NCBI RefSeq assembly: GCF_022539665.2
Contig: NC_081331.1
Location: 186,001 to 250,000 of the forward strand
Direction of reading: 5' to 3'
DNA from: Daphnia carinata
Lineage: Eukaryota; Arthropoda; Branchiopoda; Diplostraca; Daphniidae
DNA length: 64,000 bases
Shown here: positions 13,964 to 24,642 of the stretch, piece after piece
Numbering within the stretch: the stretch's first letter is position 1
Layout: each line of letters starts with the position of its first letter
The notes under the pieces: generated by a model
Seen by the model: the letters and a program-made list of their open reading frames with translations, nothing else
The model's database searches: none
What the model was told of the DNA's origin: nothing
Made by a program: the position numbers and the translations under genes

Positions 13964-16900
13964 GGGCAAGACCAAACGAATCAAAGAAGAGCGAGAATTA
14001 TGGCGTGCGTGTCCAGGCTCTGAAAATCGTTTGGCCTTTTTTTTTTTTTTCGACCTTATATTATTACAACTGCTGTAGATGATGGTGGCTTCTCTTGTCC
14101 GTCGTCCACGTCGATCTACTAGTGTCGACTAGTCGAATTTACTCTACATTATATTGCCCCTTTTAACTTTGACCCCCCCCACCCCCCCGCTCTGAAACTC
14201 GGCTACTTTGTTGTGACCTTTTTGGCCTTTGCTCTTGTTCGCCAGTCACGTAACGCAAGGACAGCATTTTGTGGCCGTTCAAGTGTCTGCCCAATTGACT
14301 CTCGAATTCCTTTGAAAAGAAAAAAAGAAAAAAAGAAAAGCCGAACAAAAAATGGTGACTATGACTAATCAAGTCATCGAAAAGGAAAAAGAAAAAAAAA
14401 AAAAAAGCGGCTTGCAATTAGGAGCGGGGACAAAGAAGCTTTTGACGTAACGTATACGACAAATTCAACTGGGCTGAAAATCATTCGATGATGAATGCGG
14501 TGCGTTCGCTCTTGCGACGCTGACAAGGAAGCGACGGAGAAAAGAAAAAATGAAAACGCGCTGCGTTCACACAACGATAGCGTCGCCCTAGAAAAGCCAA
14601 CGAATTGCTCGTGTTTGTGCGTGGCCCCCCGTTTGCAGAGTTTAGCGAGTGTGACAGCAAACGAACGGGCTTCGCATGTATCTCTGTCGCCAGTCGAGCG
14701 AAAAGAGACAAACACGCTGAATTGTTTTACATTATTAGACACATGTATAGGAGGAGAGAGAGAACGATAGTTACGCCTACTAGCCGATACAATGAAGCTC
14801 TTCGGCTTCGCTTGCGCACCAATCAATTAGACTAATGATTTCAAAGCTTCTGGTGCAACACCAAGGGAAGGCGAGACAAAAGAATCTCGACAAAAGCAAA
14901 GGCAATCTAATATGGAACCCGATATTGCGAGAGAGAGAGAAAAAAAAAAAAAGAAGCATGCAACAGGGATGCCATGTTAGTTGTTGGTCAATCGCTATTT
15001 TGAGGGGGGTGGGTGGGTGATTAGAAAGAAGATGCATGCGTTTGATAGACGAGCGAAAAAAGATAAACAGTGGGCACGTTAGTTGCATCAAAGACGTTCG
15101 TATACAAACAGCGTTAAAACTAGACTGTTGTATATCAATTAACACAAAGGCGCCTTATCGAGTTTTGAGAAACTACCCACAAAAATAAAGAGTTTTTAAG
15201 ACGTGAATCGTTGATTGAATTGCATTCGTTTTATTCTTTTCTAGCCGATTTCCTTAAAAAAAAGGAATAAAGAAATGCATAAATGGGTCTGGAGGGAAAT
15301 GACGAGCATGAGACTCGAATCAAATGGGAGAAAACGATAGAGGAAAACGTTTTTTCTTTGAAATCCATTAGAAACATTGTGACCTGATGTCGTGTGGCAG
15401 ACTCTCGTTCGTCGTGTCACGAAATCTTTTTTTTTTTTTTTTTTTTTAGAGACACCAAAGAATTCGATCCCTACGATAGCCAATTTATGTACATCTTCTC
15501 CACACATGCCAATCTTAAGTCTCATGGCGGCCCATCTTTTCCTTGTCATCAACGTTCTCGTATTTTTTCTGATGAAGATGAAAAGATGAAACATGAAAAA
15601 GATGAGTCACCAATTGAAGCGTTTTCAAAATAGTGACCGTGATGGGGAAAGCGCCGATAAAGTCATTTGAAACCGAACGTGAATTTCGATCGCGTCATCT
15701 AGGCACGATTACCCAAAGCTTTTTCTTCTTTTATTTGATGAACAAATAAAACAAAAATAAAATAAAATAAAGAAAAATCAATAAATATGAAAAGCTCGCT
15801 CTCCTCATATCTCATTCATTCCCCCTATTCAATGAAGCAATTTGAAATGTCAAAACGGGTCAAGACCTATTGGCTTCGAGACAAAGGGGGGGGGGGGGGG
15901 GGGTCACAAACCGAACATCAACCGCTCGTGTCGTGTGTCACTATGGTTACCCCCGAACGATTGTTGAGTCGAACTATTGAACAATTTCTCTCGTTCCTCC
16001 CCCACCTTCCCTCGTCCCAGACGGTTATTTGGTTATGGCGTATTCCCCCTTCGTGGTTCGATGAAAAAGAACAAAAAAAAAAAACAAAAAAAAACAAATA
16101 AAAATCGTTTTTAGGGGTGCACAGGACGGATAGCGGCAGTCCACCTTACTCGGTCAACGCTTTTTTAGCTGGTACTAGTCGCCTTTTGTAACGACGACGA
16201 CGACGACGACATCGAATGAACGCGTCCCTAGTCTCCTCTCCGTCTTTTGTGATTCCGTGCCTCACCTTCATTAACCGCATACGCAAATTACTGACTGGTG
16301 CAAAAACCATTGTTAGCACATCCACACACACACACCCCCAGCCAATGGAGCCGAGTTTCATCTGATTAAGTCGCCAGTTTCTGCATGTGTGTGTCGTGTC
16401 GTGTCGTGTCGTGTAAGAGTTGGTTTGTCTTTATCGTTCGATTGGCCGGAAATGAAAGAAGCAGATGGTGCACCGTCGACGCCATCAGCAATGAAAACGC
16501 GTAGCAACAGCGGCGCTGGATTGGCTGGCGTCGAAGCCATTTTCTTGAGCTCAGCCGATCCGGATGAAGGAACGGGTGGCGAGAAGACGTCCGTCGTCAC
16601 CCAAGAGCTTTGGAGGCAAAAACACGCGCAAGAGGAAGAGGAAGCGGAACGCACGAAGAAACAGCAGCATTCGACCAACAAGCCAAAACAACAGCAATCA
16701 GCTGATGACGTGTCGCAAAAACAGGACCAAACGAAAGCCAAGGATGACAAACGAGTATCGAACAAACAAGCAGCCGAACAACCTGCTGCATCGACGTCGT
16801 CAGGGAAACGATCCAAACACAAACAACAACAACACGCGAGAGACGAAGCGCAAGAGTTCGACAATCAAAACATCAACGGCCGCAATTCGTTGAGGAAGAC

Positions 16901-19900
16901 GCGATCTGTGACGGACGTCGATGGAGAACGCGAGAGCCAGGCCTCGTCGGCCGCTTCGTCGGCCACGGCCCGGCGCGGAGGTCGTCGCATGAGCATCTCC
17001 GTTGCGGGCGCCCATCATCAATACTCGATGGGCTCATCTTCGAGGGATTCGTCCCGACGCAGCAGCGCCGCCAGCATCGTCATTTCCATATCGAGGCCAG
17101 ATTCGCCATTGCCGCACCTCATCCAGCGGATAGGCGAAGAAACGCTATCGATCGAATTTTTAAGGTTCAGACGAACGGCCAAAGTTGTTCATTCGGCCTC
17201 GAAATTCCGCCACCCGCACATCGTCGTCCAAGCGCCCGACGGCACGACCAACGCCAACATGAGCAGCGAAGAGACGGCCGCAAACCTCATCCGCATGCAC
17301 AAGGAGCGCAGGAGTTCCATGCCGACCGTCCCGCGTTTAGACTTGAAGGAAGAAAACGAAAAGGACAGCCGCAAACAAAAGAAGAACAAAGACGGTTCGT
17401 TGGCTACGACCAACAAGCGTTTAACCGACGGCCAACAGACCCGACGAAATAGACGTCGTCGTTCCAGCACTGGATCCAGCATACAGGGTTTCTACATGCC
17501 GGCCAGTAGGCCATCGTCTGCTATGGCAGCCGATGCGGCCGCAATCGATGCCGCGTCACGGCCGTCCTCAGCCGCTACCATCGTCCAACTGGGCAAATTA
17601 TCGAGACCGTGGACGCCGGCCCGATCGCCTTCGCCCGCCTCGGGAACCGGTTCGGCCAACCGATACGGCGCTGGAAGCCGAAACTTCTTTCGCAGCCGCA
17701 CTCCGACATCCATGGCGGCTCCGTTGCAAGCGCTCAACAGCAAAGTCAACAACATTCTGGGATGCGCTTCCAACATTCTCGATTTCTATCACCTCAGGCC
17801 GGACATCAAGAAAGAGCCGGATCAACGTCGTCAACACCGTCTGCTCAAATCGATGAAAATGAACGAAGCGGCTAAAAAAATCGAAAAGGAAGACACTGCC
17901 CAATCACGGCTGATAAAATTTCGTAGAAAAGCCGGCCAGGGCAATCCGGCGGATAAATTGAAAGACGTTAAACACGTGATGAAATCAGCCAGTCAGCCGA
18001 TGGCACCGGCACCGGCGGCAGGGCTACTCGCTAAGAAACAAGAGGGTACGCAAAAGCCGGCAAAAGCTGGCAAAGGCAATGCTAAAGAAAAGGTGGCCGC
18101 ACCGAAAACGGCCAAACCGATCCAAGAGCCGGCCAACGAGAAAAAGGCGAAAACACAAGACGACAAGAGAAAGCCAAAGGCCGACAGGGAAACGTCAAAG
18201 AGCAACACGAAACTGCCAATGCTGTCGGCGTCAATGACGGCCACTCAAAAAGCTCTCGACAGTATGTCGCTCCATCCGGGCACAAACAACAAAACGGCCC
18301 TGGGCAATTTGGCCGTTACGGCCGGTGGGGGTTCGTGCGTGTCCCTCAATTCGGCCGTTTCTTCGCACTCGTCGGGCGCTGATTCTCAACTGAAAGGCGT
18401 GCCCCTATTGAAATCGATGATGCAAAAGCAAAAGGCCAAAACGGCCGTCGTGGCAGCCGTCGCATTTTCGGGCAAATCATCGACATCGTCGATGACCAAA
18501 TTCCGAATCAAAAAAGTCATGAAAATGGCCAAAACGGCCGGACTCGTTGCCCGTCGAAAGCCCATCAATTCCAACAGTCAATCGACGCAAAACAACGCGA
18601 ACAATCAAGGCCCGCCGACCTTAGTCAATTTCTTCAAGCGCAGCAATCGGACCAACAACGCAGACAGTCGCATCCCCATCAAGTACGAGACGTTTACGGA
18701 CAAGGACCGAGCGGCCGCCGTCCTGCTGGGCGACGCCGATATCAAAACGACACTGGAAAAGCAATTGAAAAGCGGTACTTGCTTCTATGGCCCCCAACAT
18801 AAAACGCATTTTTTTTTTGTTTTTTTGTTTTTTTGTTTTTTTAAATTGAAAATCAAATGAGACATACGAAATTTTCTTTTTTCAAGAAAGAGGTCGTTAC
18901 GTCTTGCCCAAAGAGAGCCCGGCACAAGTTTATCTGGCGCAGGCAGATTTCGAGATGCGCATCGGCGGATTGGCCACGGCCAAAACTTTACTCAACAAGG
19001 TTCCCTAAAACTACAATGCAGCGCTATTCATTTGTTTTGATCGTTTATTCGCCTTTTGATGTATGTCGATTTACGTAAAATTATCATCAACATTTTTTTT
19101 GTTTTTTTTGTTTTGTTTTTTTGTTTTTTTTTTCCAAAAAAAACGACGACAGGCATTGGAATTACAACCGGGAGATAAAAATGCCTTGTGTTCACGGTCC
19201 CGCTGCCGATTGCAAATGGGAGACACCAAGGGAGCCCTGGACGATGCAGAGGAAGCTCTGACTCACGACAGTTGCTACGTCAGAGGTCAGTACCTGATAA
19301 TTACATACGTACATTTGAAAATACGGAAGAATGCAATCAATTGTGTTTGGTATGGAAAGCTACGTATCAAAAGGCCGAAGTTCTCTACCAAATGGGCCGA
19401 TTCGAAGAGGCGTTGGTCTTTTATCACATGGGCTGTAAACAACGGCCGGACATGGAGCTGTTCCACCAAGGTGTTCGCAAGGCCCAAGAAGCCATCGAAA
19501 TTTCTTTAGGAGGTAACATCATAATGATAAGACCGGCTCAATAAAGCAATCAATTCTCCCTTGATGTGTGTGCGTGAAAATAGTCAAACAGCCTACGCTG
19601 CATCAACAACAACAGTATCGCAGCACCACGTCGAGCAGTAAAAGAAATACAACGTGGGCCGGGGGATCTCGATTGCCACCACTCGGCAAGGCCAACAACG
19701 GCCACCAAATGAATCCGTTTAGTCAACAACTGGAGCAGCGACTATGGCCAGCAGGACCGACCACTCATCGAGACTCCTCTCTGCTCGGAGACCTTCACGT
19801 CGACAAGATCTACCTGGAAAGGTTACTCGAAAATCCAGGTACCTTCGGCGATTGCCTAGGCCCATATAAAATGAGCCTCGTCATGAGTTATATGCTGGAC

Positions 19901-21209
19901 ACGTAAAAAGCCCTATAATCATATAACGGGTATCATGTTAACGCTCTCGATTGCAGGGTTACACAATCAGAGCGTGCCCAGTCAGAAAATCATCCATCAC
20001 GCCAAAGAGACGCTGGAATACTTGAAGGCCAGGGAGAATTTCTGGAAACAGCAACAGCCGTTCCAGATTATTTATCCAAAAGAAAGGACCAAAATCAAAA
20101 CGGTACCCCCCCCCCTTCTCTCTTCCAAACCCCCGCGAAAAAAAAAAAAAAATTCAAAACAATGTCTTTATTTCAAACAGCATCGACGACGACGCATCCC
20201 TTCGTCCAATGGCAACACGACATCGACCGAAGACTCTGGAACCAAACAATCAGAGAGCGTGAGTAGCAGTCACGAGAGCGGTGGTGGTAACACCAGTGGC
20301 AATAGCACTAGCCGTTTAGAGGGAGAGGAGTCTTCATCATCGGGAGCTTCGACGGAAAGAGGAGAGCCATCGAACGTGCGCTGCTCATCGGAGGAAGTGT
20401 CGCGCATTTTAGCCGTTGCGGCCGAAGAAGATGAATGCAACGATAACGAAGAGTTGGAAGAATGGCGGCAAGTCCTCGACGACATGAGTCAATGTAAATG
20501 CGGCGCTCTTTTATGTTATCAAGAATTATTGATCAAGAATTTATTATGTGCCACGCACAGGCATGGAAAAGGAGCAATGCGTCGACGTCTTTCTAGCCAA
20601 ATGTTGCGCGTGGGCAAAAGACGAGGATTTGACTAGCGAAATCGAAGCGAAAATGAGTTTAATGCGATTACACGGCGAGCAACAGAACCAATGCAAAGAC
20701 GATGGAAATACCAACGAAAAAACGCATTTGGCCATTGAAATGGCCGCACTTTACTTGGGTGAGTTTCGAGTTCACCGCGTACATTGAGTCACACAAGAAC
20801 ACAGAGTTTCGCGTAACATCTAAAGTTTCATACGTTTATGCTTATCCTCAATAACCTGCTGGGCATGAACGGGCGCGCAGCCAATGGCCAACAAGAGTTG
20901 TCCAAAAGTTCCGCTCAACAGGGTTTAGCGTTGGCCGAAATGACGGGCGATGCGTGCGCTCTCTTGCAACTTTGGCTCCTCATGGCCGCCATAGAAGGTC
21001 AGACTTGATTGCCATCAATTGATCGATTGCATGTCATGAAAAAAATGTTTTTCTTTAACGCAGCATCGAACGGCAATGTGGACAATGTCGCAACCTGTTT
21101 GCTCAAAGCTCGGCGCATTTTCAACGGGGAAAATGAGCAGAACGAAAGAGAGGATCAAGTCGATCCCGACGAGGTCATCCACCCTGAAGAAGGTTTGAGC
21201 TTCAATTGA
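11177..21209 (+). CDS. ODAD4: TTC25/ODAD4-like outer dynein arm docking protein, short isoform
   Basis: This is a TPR protein homologous to TTC25 (ODAD4), which helps anchor outer dynein arms on ciliary doublet microtubules. Exons joined by phase: 11177-11662, 19153-19285, 19360-19512, 19584-19838, 19957-20102, 20181-20493, 20561-20758, 20881-20997, 21064-21209. They total 1947 nt, 648 residues, all GT-AG. Family-typical stretches are EVLYQMGRFEEALVFYHMG with KAQEAIEIS (TPR 2 region) and LLGDLHVDKIYLERLL, close to the LLGELYVDKEYLEKLL region of vertebrate TTC25. Exon 1 has a low-complexity N terminus rich in Ala, Pro, Lys and Gly (poly-Gly near residues 96-115), then MAQAQAFQNNYRFQDAEC, the first half of TPR 1 completed by the next exon. 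The start ATG has a good context (AAACATGG). The C-terminal TPR part is shorter and more divergent than in vertebrates. Family assignment is strong; use of this exon 1 by the same gene is inferred from phase and TPR fit. Confidence 0.85.
11681..11710. repeat. (GATTT)n pentanucleotide repeat
   Basis: Six near-perfect GATTT/GATTC copies begin about 18 nt after the donor of ODAD4 exon 1. Confidence 0.9.
15886..15903. repeat. Poly(G) run, 18 nt
   Basis: The longest uninterrupted G run in the window, located in ODAD4 intron 1 about 550 nt upstream of the start codon of the long isoform. Confidence 0.9.
16191..16210. repeat. (CGA)n microsatellite
   Basis: A perfect run of about 6.5 CGA units, a CpG-rich trinucleotide, upstream of the long ODAD4 exon. 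Confidence 0.9.
16389..16414. repeat. (GTGTC)n repeat before long-isoform start
   Basis: About five GTGTC units lie 40-60 nt before the chosen ATG of the long ODAD4 isoform, probably in its 5'UTR. The frame of the long exon stays open through it. Confidence 0.85.
16452..21209 (+). CDS. ODAD4: TTC25/ODAD4-like protein, long isoform with extended N terminus
   Basis: This is an alternative 5' end of the same gene. A long exon 16452-18774 (774 codons plus one base) joins 18887-18999 in phase, and that exon joins the shared exon at 19153. The product is 1298 residues. The long exon is basic, Ser/Ala/Gln/Lys-rich and looks disordered, with no domain I recognise. The small exon carries KESPAQVYLAQADFEM and the rest of a TPR helix A, ending exactly where the short isoform's exon 1 ends, so either exon completes TPR 1 before ALELQPGDKNA. 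The frame is open upstream of 16452 back to about 16389 through a GTGTC repeat. I chose ATG 16452 because it is the first ATG with a good context (GGAAATGA). The donor at 18775 (GTACTT) is weak, so the junction deserves cDNA checking. It could instead be a separate upstream gene fused by mis-splicing. Confidence 0.7.
20103..20180 (+). other. 78-nt ODAD4 intron without stop codons
   Basis: The GT-AG intron between exons 19957-20102 and 20181-20493 is exactly 26 codons long and open in the reading frame. Retaining it would insert a Pro/Lys-rich segment without a frameshift. I treat it as an intron because of the poly(C)/poly(A) content and the acceptor TTTCAAACAG, but sequence alone cannot exclude retention. 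Confidence 0.6.
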
Positions 21210-21511
21210 GTAGGCCATTCAAATCGTATGCACAAAGAGAGTGTGGTGGGAACGCCTAGAAAGGTATTCTTTTTTTTTTTTTCTTAAGGAGAAAAACGGT
21301 CAATGAAACGCGCTCTTTTGTTTAAAGACAAGCACCCAGCCTCCTCTAAAAGACGGTCGTTAGAAATAGATTCATCATTCTAAACGATTTGAATGTTTTT
21401 CCATATACACCGAAAAAGCCAGTCAATGAAGCTGTCAGCATTTCACATTCTCACGACGATTTAGCGCACATTTTTTTTTTTTTTTACATCACCTGACTTT
21501 CTCCCTCTTCT

Positions 21512-21552
21512 AATAAACAAAAAAAACAACAATTTTCAACTTAAAAAATAAA
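21512..21552 (+). terminator. Candidate ODAD4 polyadenylation signals
   Basis: AATAAA occurs at 21512-21517 and 21547-21552, about 300-340 nt after the ODAD4 stop codon, followed by GT/T-rich sequence. These are the first canonical signals downstream on the sense strand that I noticed. Confidence 0.5.
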
Positions 21553-23787
21553 ATTGTAGTGATCATCATGTTCCTCTTTTTTTCTTATTGAATGAAACGT
21601 TTCACTCGCACAATGTACACCTGATCGATTGCCGTTATAGATACAAGTAAACAATCAACAAATCAAACACCTTCCGCTCTGCATCTGAACATGAACACAA
21701 GATGATGTGGCACATATTTCACCCGCGGCGATGTGTTCCATGCCTGATGGAGTGAAAATGGCAGGTTACTTATTCATAGATTGCGTCCGTGTGCGTCATC
21801 GCATTTACAGACGACAACAGAAGCGCGTTGAACAACATTGACTATTACAAGGCGAATGAAGGATGAGAAGCGAGAACCGCCTCCCCCCCCCCCCAACTCC
21901 CGGGCCGATCCGTCATCACCATCAAACGGACGGAAAGGCGTCGACGTCGCCACGGTTTGCCGCTTCGGAGGAATGCAAGAATTTATTACATTGATTCGAA
22001 TATATAAGAAAGAAAAAAAAAAAATACGGCTAGTGAAAGAAGGCGATGATATAGAAAGTATCTTTTCATTTATATTCTATTCTCCCCCCTTTTTCTCTAT
22101 TCTCATCAATTCCAAAAATACACACAGACATCACACACAAAAGGGAAACAAACCCCGGACGGGCCGACGACCATGACATAGACGTATCGGCCATGGCAAG
22201 TCTCGTGTAACGGCGTCCAGCCAAGTATAACATGAAAAGCTCTCTCTATCCTCTTAAACCTCCCTGATCAATGGGTATCAAAAAGAATTACAAGAAAAAA
22301 AAAAAAAAAAAACGAACAAAAATGAAATTGCTCAATGACGTACGCAATACCTTTTTTTTTTTTCGTACCTACGCATCACGTTTTTTTTTTTTTTTTTTTA
22401 TGCAACCGAGTTTTCATTCATTTGAATTGGGAAATGCATCTAGAAAATTTCCCACCACAAAACAGCAGAGATGTAGTTGACCTTTTTTTTTCACTATGAA
22501 TGATTAACGAGTATGGTACTAATCAATGGCCTCTCTCCCCCCCCCTCTGTAAATGCTTGGGCTTGACGAGGACTCATTAACAAACTGCGCTTCCCCCCTT
22601 TCGTGTTTTCTATTCTATTCTTTTTTTTTTTTTTTTACTACACTCTTGTGATGGAGAAACGTGGTGGGGCAATTCTCTTTTCGCCAGCCTCCGGAAGTTC
22701 CATCGCAGTGCCTTTTCCCTTTTTTTTTGTTTTTTTTTTTTCTTTTTAGCAAATTTGGTTTTTTAAGGCACCTGAAGTAAGAACATAAAGAGAAAAAAAA
22801 AAAAAGGGGTGTATGTACAAAGCAACATAGATTTTTTTTTTGTAGCTCGTACTACTAAATGCTGCAATTGCAAAAGGGGGGACACACACAAAATGGAAGG
22901 GGGAAATTCGAACAGTTCCCTAGTTTTGAACGTTTGGCATGAAACTCGATCCTATCCTTATCAGATGACAATGTGCGTGTGGCGTGCGAGGAATCGATAT
23001 GCCATCGAAGACATGTGGTAGTATTGCGTCTCGGCCAACAATGGACGGTTCGACGGGCGAATGACCCTTTTTAATGACTAAACAATGGAAAAAAAAAAAA
23101 AAAAAGGCCGATTCGCTCAAACTCATCCGTCAATGTCGAATTGTAGAAATTTAAGACGATCGTGCCGAGAGCTGATCTGCTTTCAATACCGCCACACAGC
23201 GAGCGCTATACGACATTCTGCTACACACATGTACACACCAACACCGCCGGTGGTACATTCGGGTTCATTCGATCACGGCCCAGTGCATGTGGGGTAGTAA
23301 AGCTACACCAGCCACTGTGTGTGTGTGTGTGTAGTTTATTCATTCAAAATTGAATTTCGGGTTCAATTCTAGTCAAGATTTCATTATACGAGTGGTGGAA
23401 TTGCAATTTTATTGGAGGTGCTATGCAACAACCAAATACAAGATAGGATCGGAAATGAGGGGGGGGGGGGAACAAAACGACCATCCAACACTCTTTTTAT
23501 ACGACTCTGACCCTACTATTTCGTACGTTCAAGTGTCTATATTTTCTTAAAGACTGTAAAACCATTTAATCGACGGGTAACATGTCGAAAAGGACAAACA
23601 CTACCCAAGGCATTTGATAGGCCCTTCCATAAGTAACAAGGGATACAAGCACAGTCATACAGCCTGTTCCAGTTTGGTCCCTTAAAAAAAAAAAACCCTG
23701 CAATAAATAAAAGGTTCTCTTTTTTTTTCGCTTGTAGGCCATCGTTCGTAGATGTTCAACTAGCGTAACCAAAACCCACCGTACACG

Positions 23788-23791
<4 letters not shown>

Positions 23792-23833
<42 letters not shown>
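23792..23833. repeat. Poly(A) tract, 42 nt
   Basis: The longest homopolymer in the window. It is flanked by CTT before and TTTAAG after, so the ends form a small CTTAAA/TTTAAG inverted repeat. No retrotransposon body is recognisable next to it. Confidence 0.95.
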
Positions 23834-23836
<3 letters not shown>

Positions 23837-24623
23837 AAGAGAGGTAGTCCGTATGGGGCTGAACTTTTAAAAAGGCCTATGTGTGCATGGGACGATAGAC
23901 ACAAGAGATACGGGGCTACCAAATTTATAGACATAGTTAGCGTTGGGTCTGGTTAAATAGCTATTCGAGCTTCCGTTTTGCTTCCGGCCAACGTTTTTCT
24001 TTAGTCTATTTTTATTGGACATTTAAAAAAAGGAGTTTTCCTGCTGTACAAACCGATTTTTGAAAGAAGCGCTGCGTGAAAGGCTGACGGACGAGCACAT
24101 TTTCAGAACGGCCGGATAGAAATGGACACAATAAACCACAAACATAAAGCGCAATGTTTAAATAGAAAAATGCTTTAGAAAAATTTAAAAAAAAAATTGC
24201 GTCCTTTCAAAAATTGGTCAGTTCTGACTTTTGGTCTAGTTGTTCTAGTACGAGTGACACTCTACTAGTATAGGTGACGGTGGTAGTGTGGGTGGAGGGG
24301 CATTCTCAAGTGGGAAACGACGAAAGGACCCTAACCTGACCTACTCCTCCCCCATTGTTCTAGCTCTAGTTTCTTTATCCCCCCTTTTTTTTTTACGATT
24401 CAAAAAGAAAATTAAAGGATTTCCCCTTTTTTGTTTTTACAACAAAAGGAAGAAGAAGAAAAAATGACCTGGAAAAAAAGAAGCAAGTTGATCAACCGTT
24501 TGACCCCGGCTTGTTTCCACCAGTGGGTGACAAAGACAGATGAGTCGTAAATCACAGGGAAATCCCCCGAGCCCATGACACATTACTGTCTTATTATCGG
24601 CTTATATATAGCGAGAGAGTCAG

Positions 24624-24642
24624 TATATATATATATATATAT
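24624..24642. repeat. (TA)n run
   Basis: About nine TA units, followed directly by the self-complementary GCGCGC-like stretch TGCGCGC and more TA-rich sequence. It is a simple repeat likely to form cruciform or slipped structures. Confidence 0.85.

Larger units (their letters stand above)
11663..16451 (+). other. Intron 1 of short ODAD4 isoform and promoter region of long isoform
   Basis: There is no supported coding exon. The region starts with a (GATTT)n stretch just after the splice donor and contains many A/T runs, poly(G)/poly(C) runs (13,741; 15,886) and a (CGA)n repeat at 16,191. If the long isoform has its own promoter, it must lie near the 3' end of this stretch. I see no clear TATA box or initiator that would fix it. 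Confidence 0.55.

Noticed and set aside
23792-23833. Poly(A) tract as tail of a retroposed element
   Set aside because: No element body, target-site duplication or polyadenylation signal precedes it.
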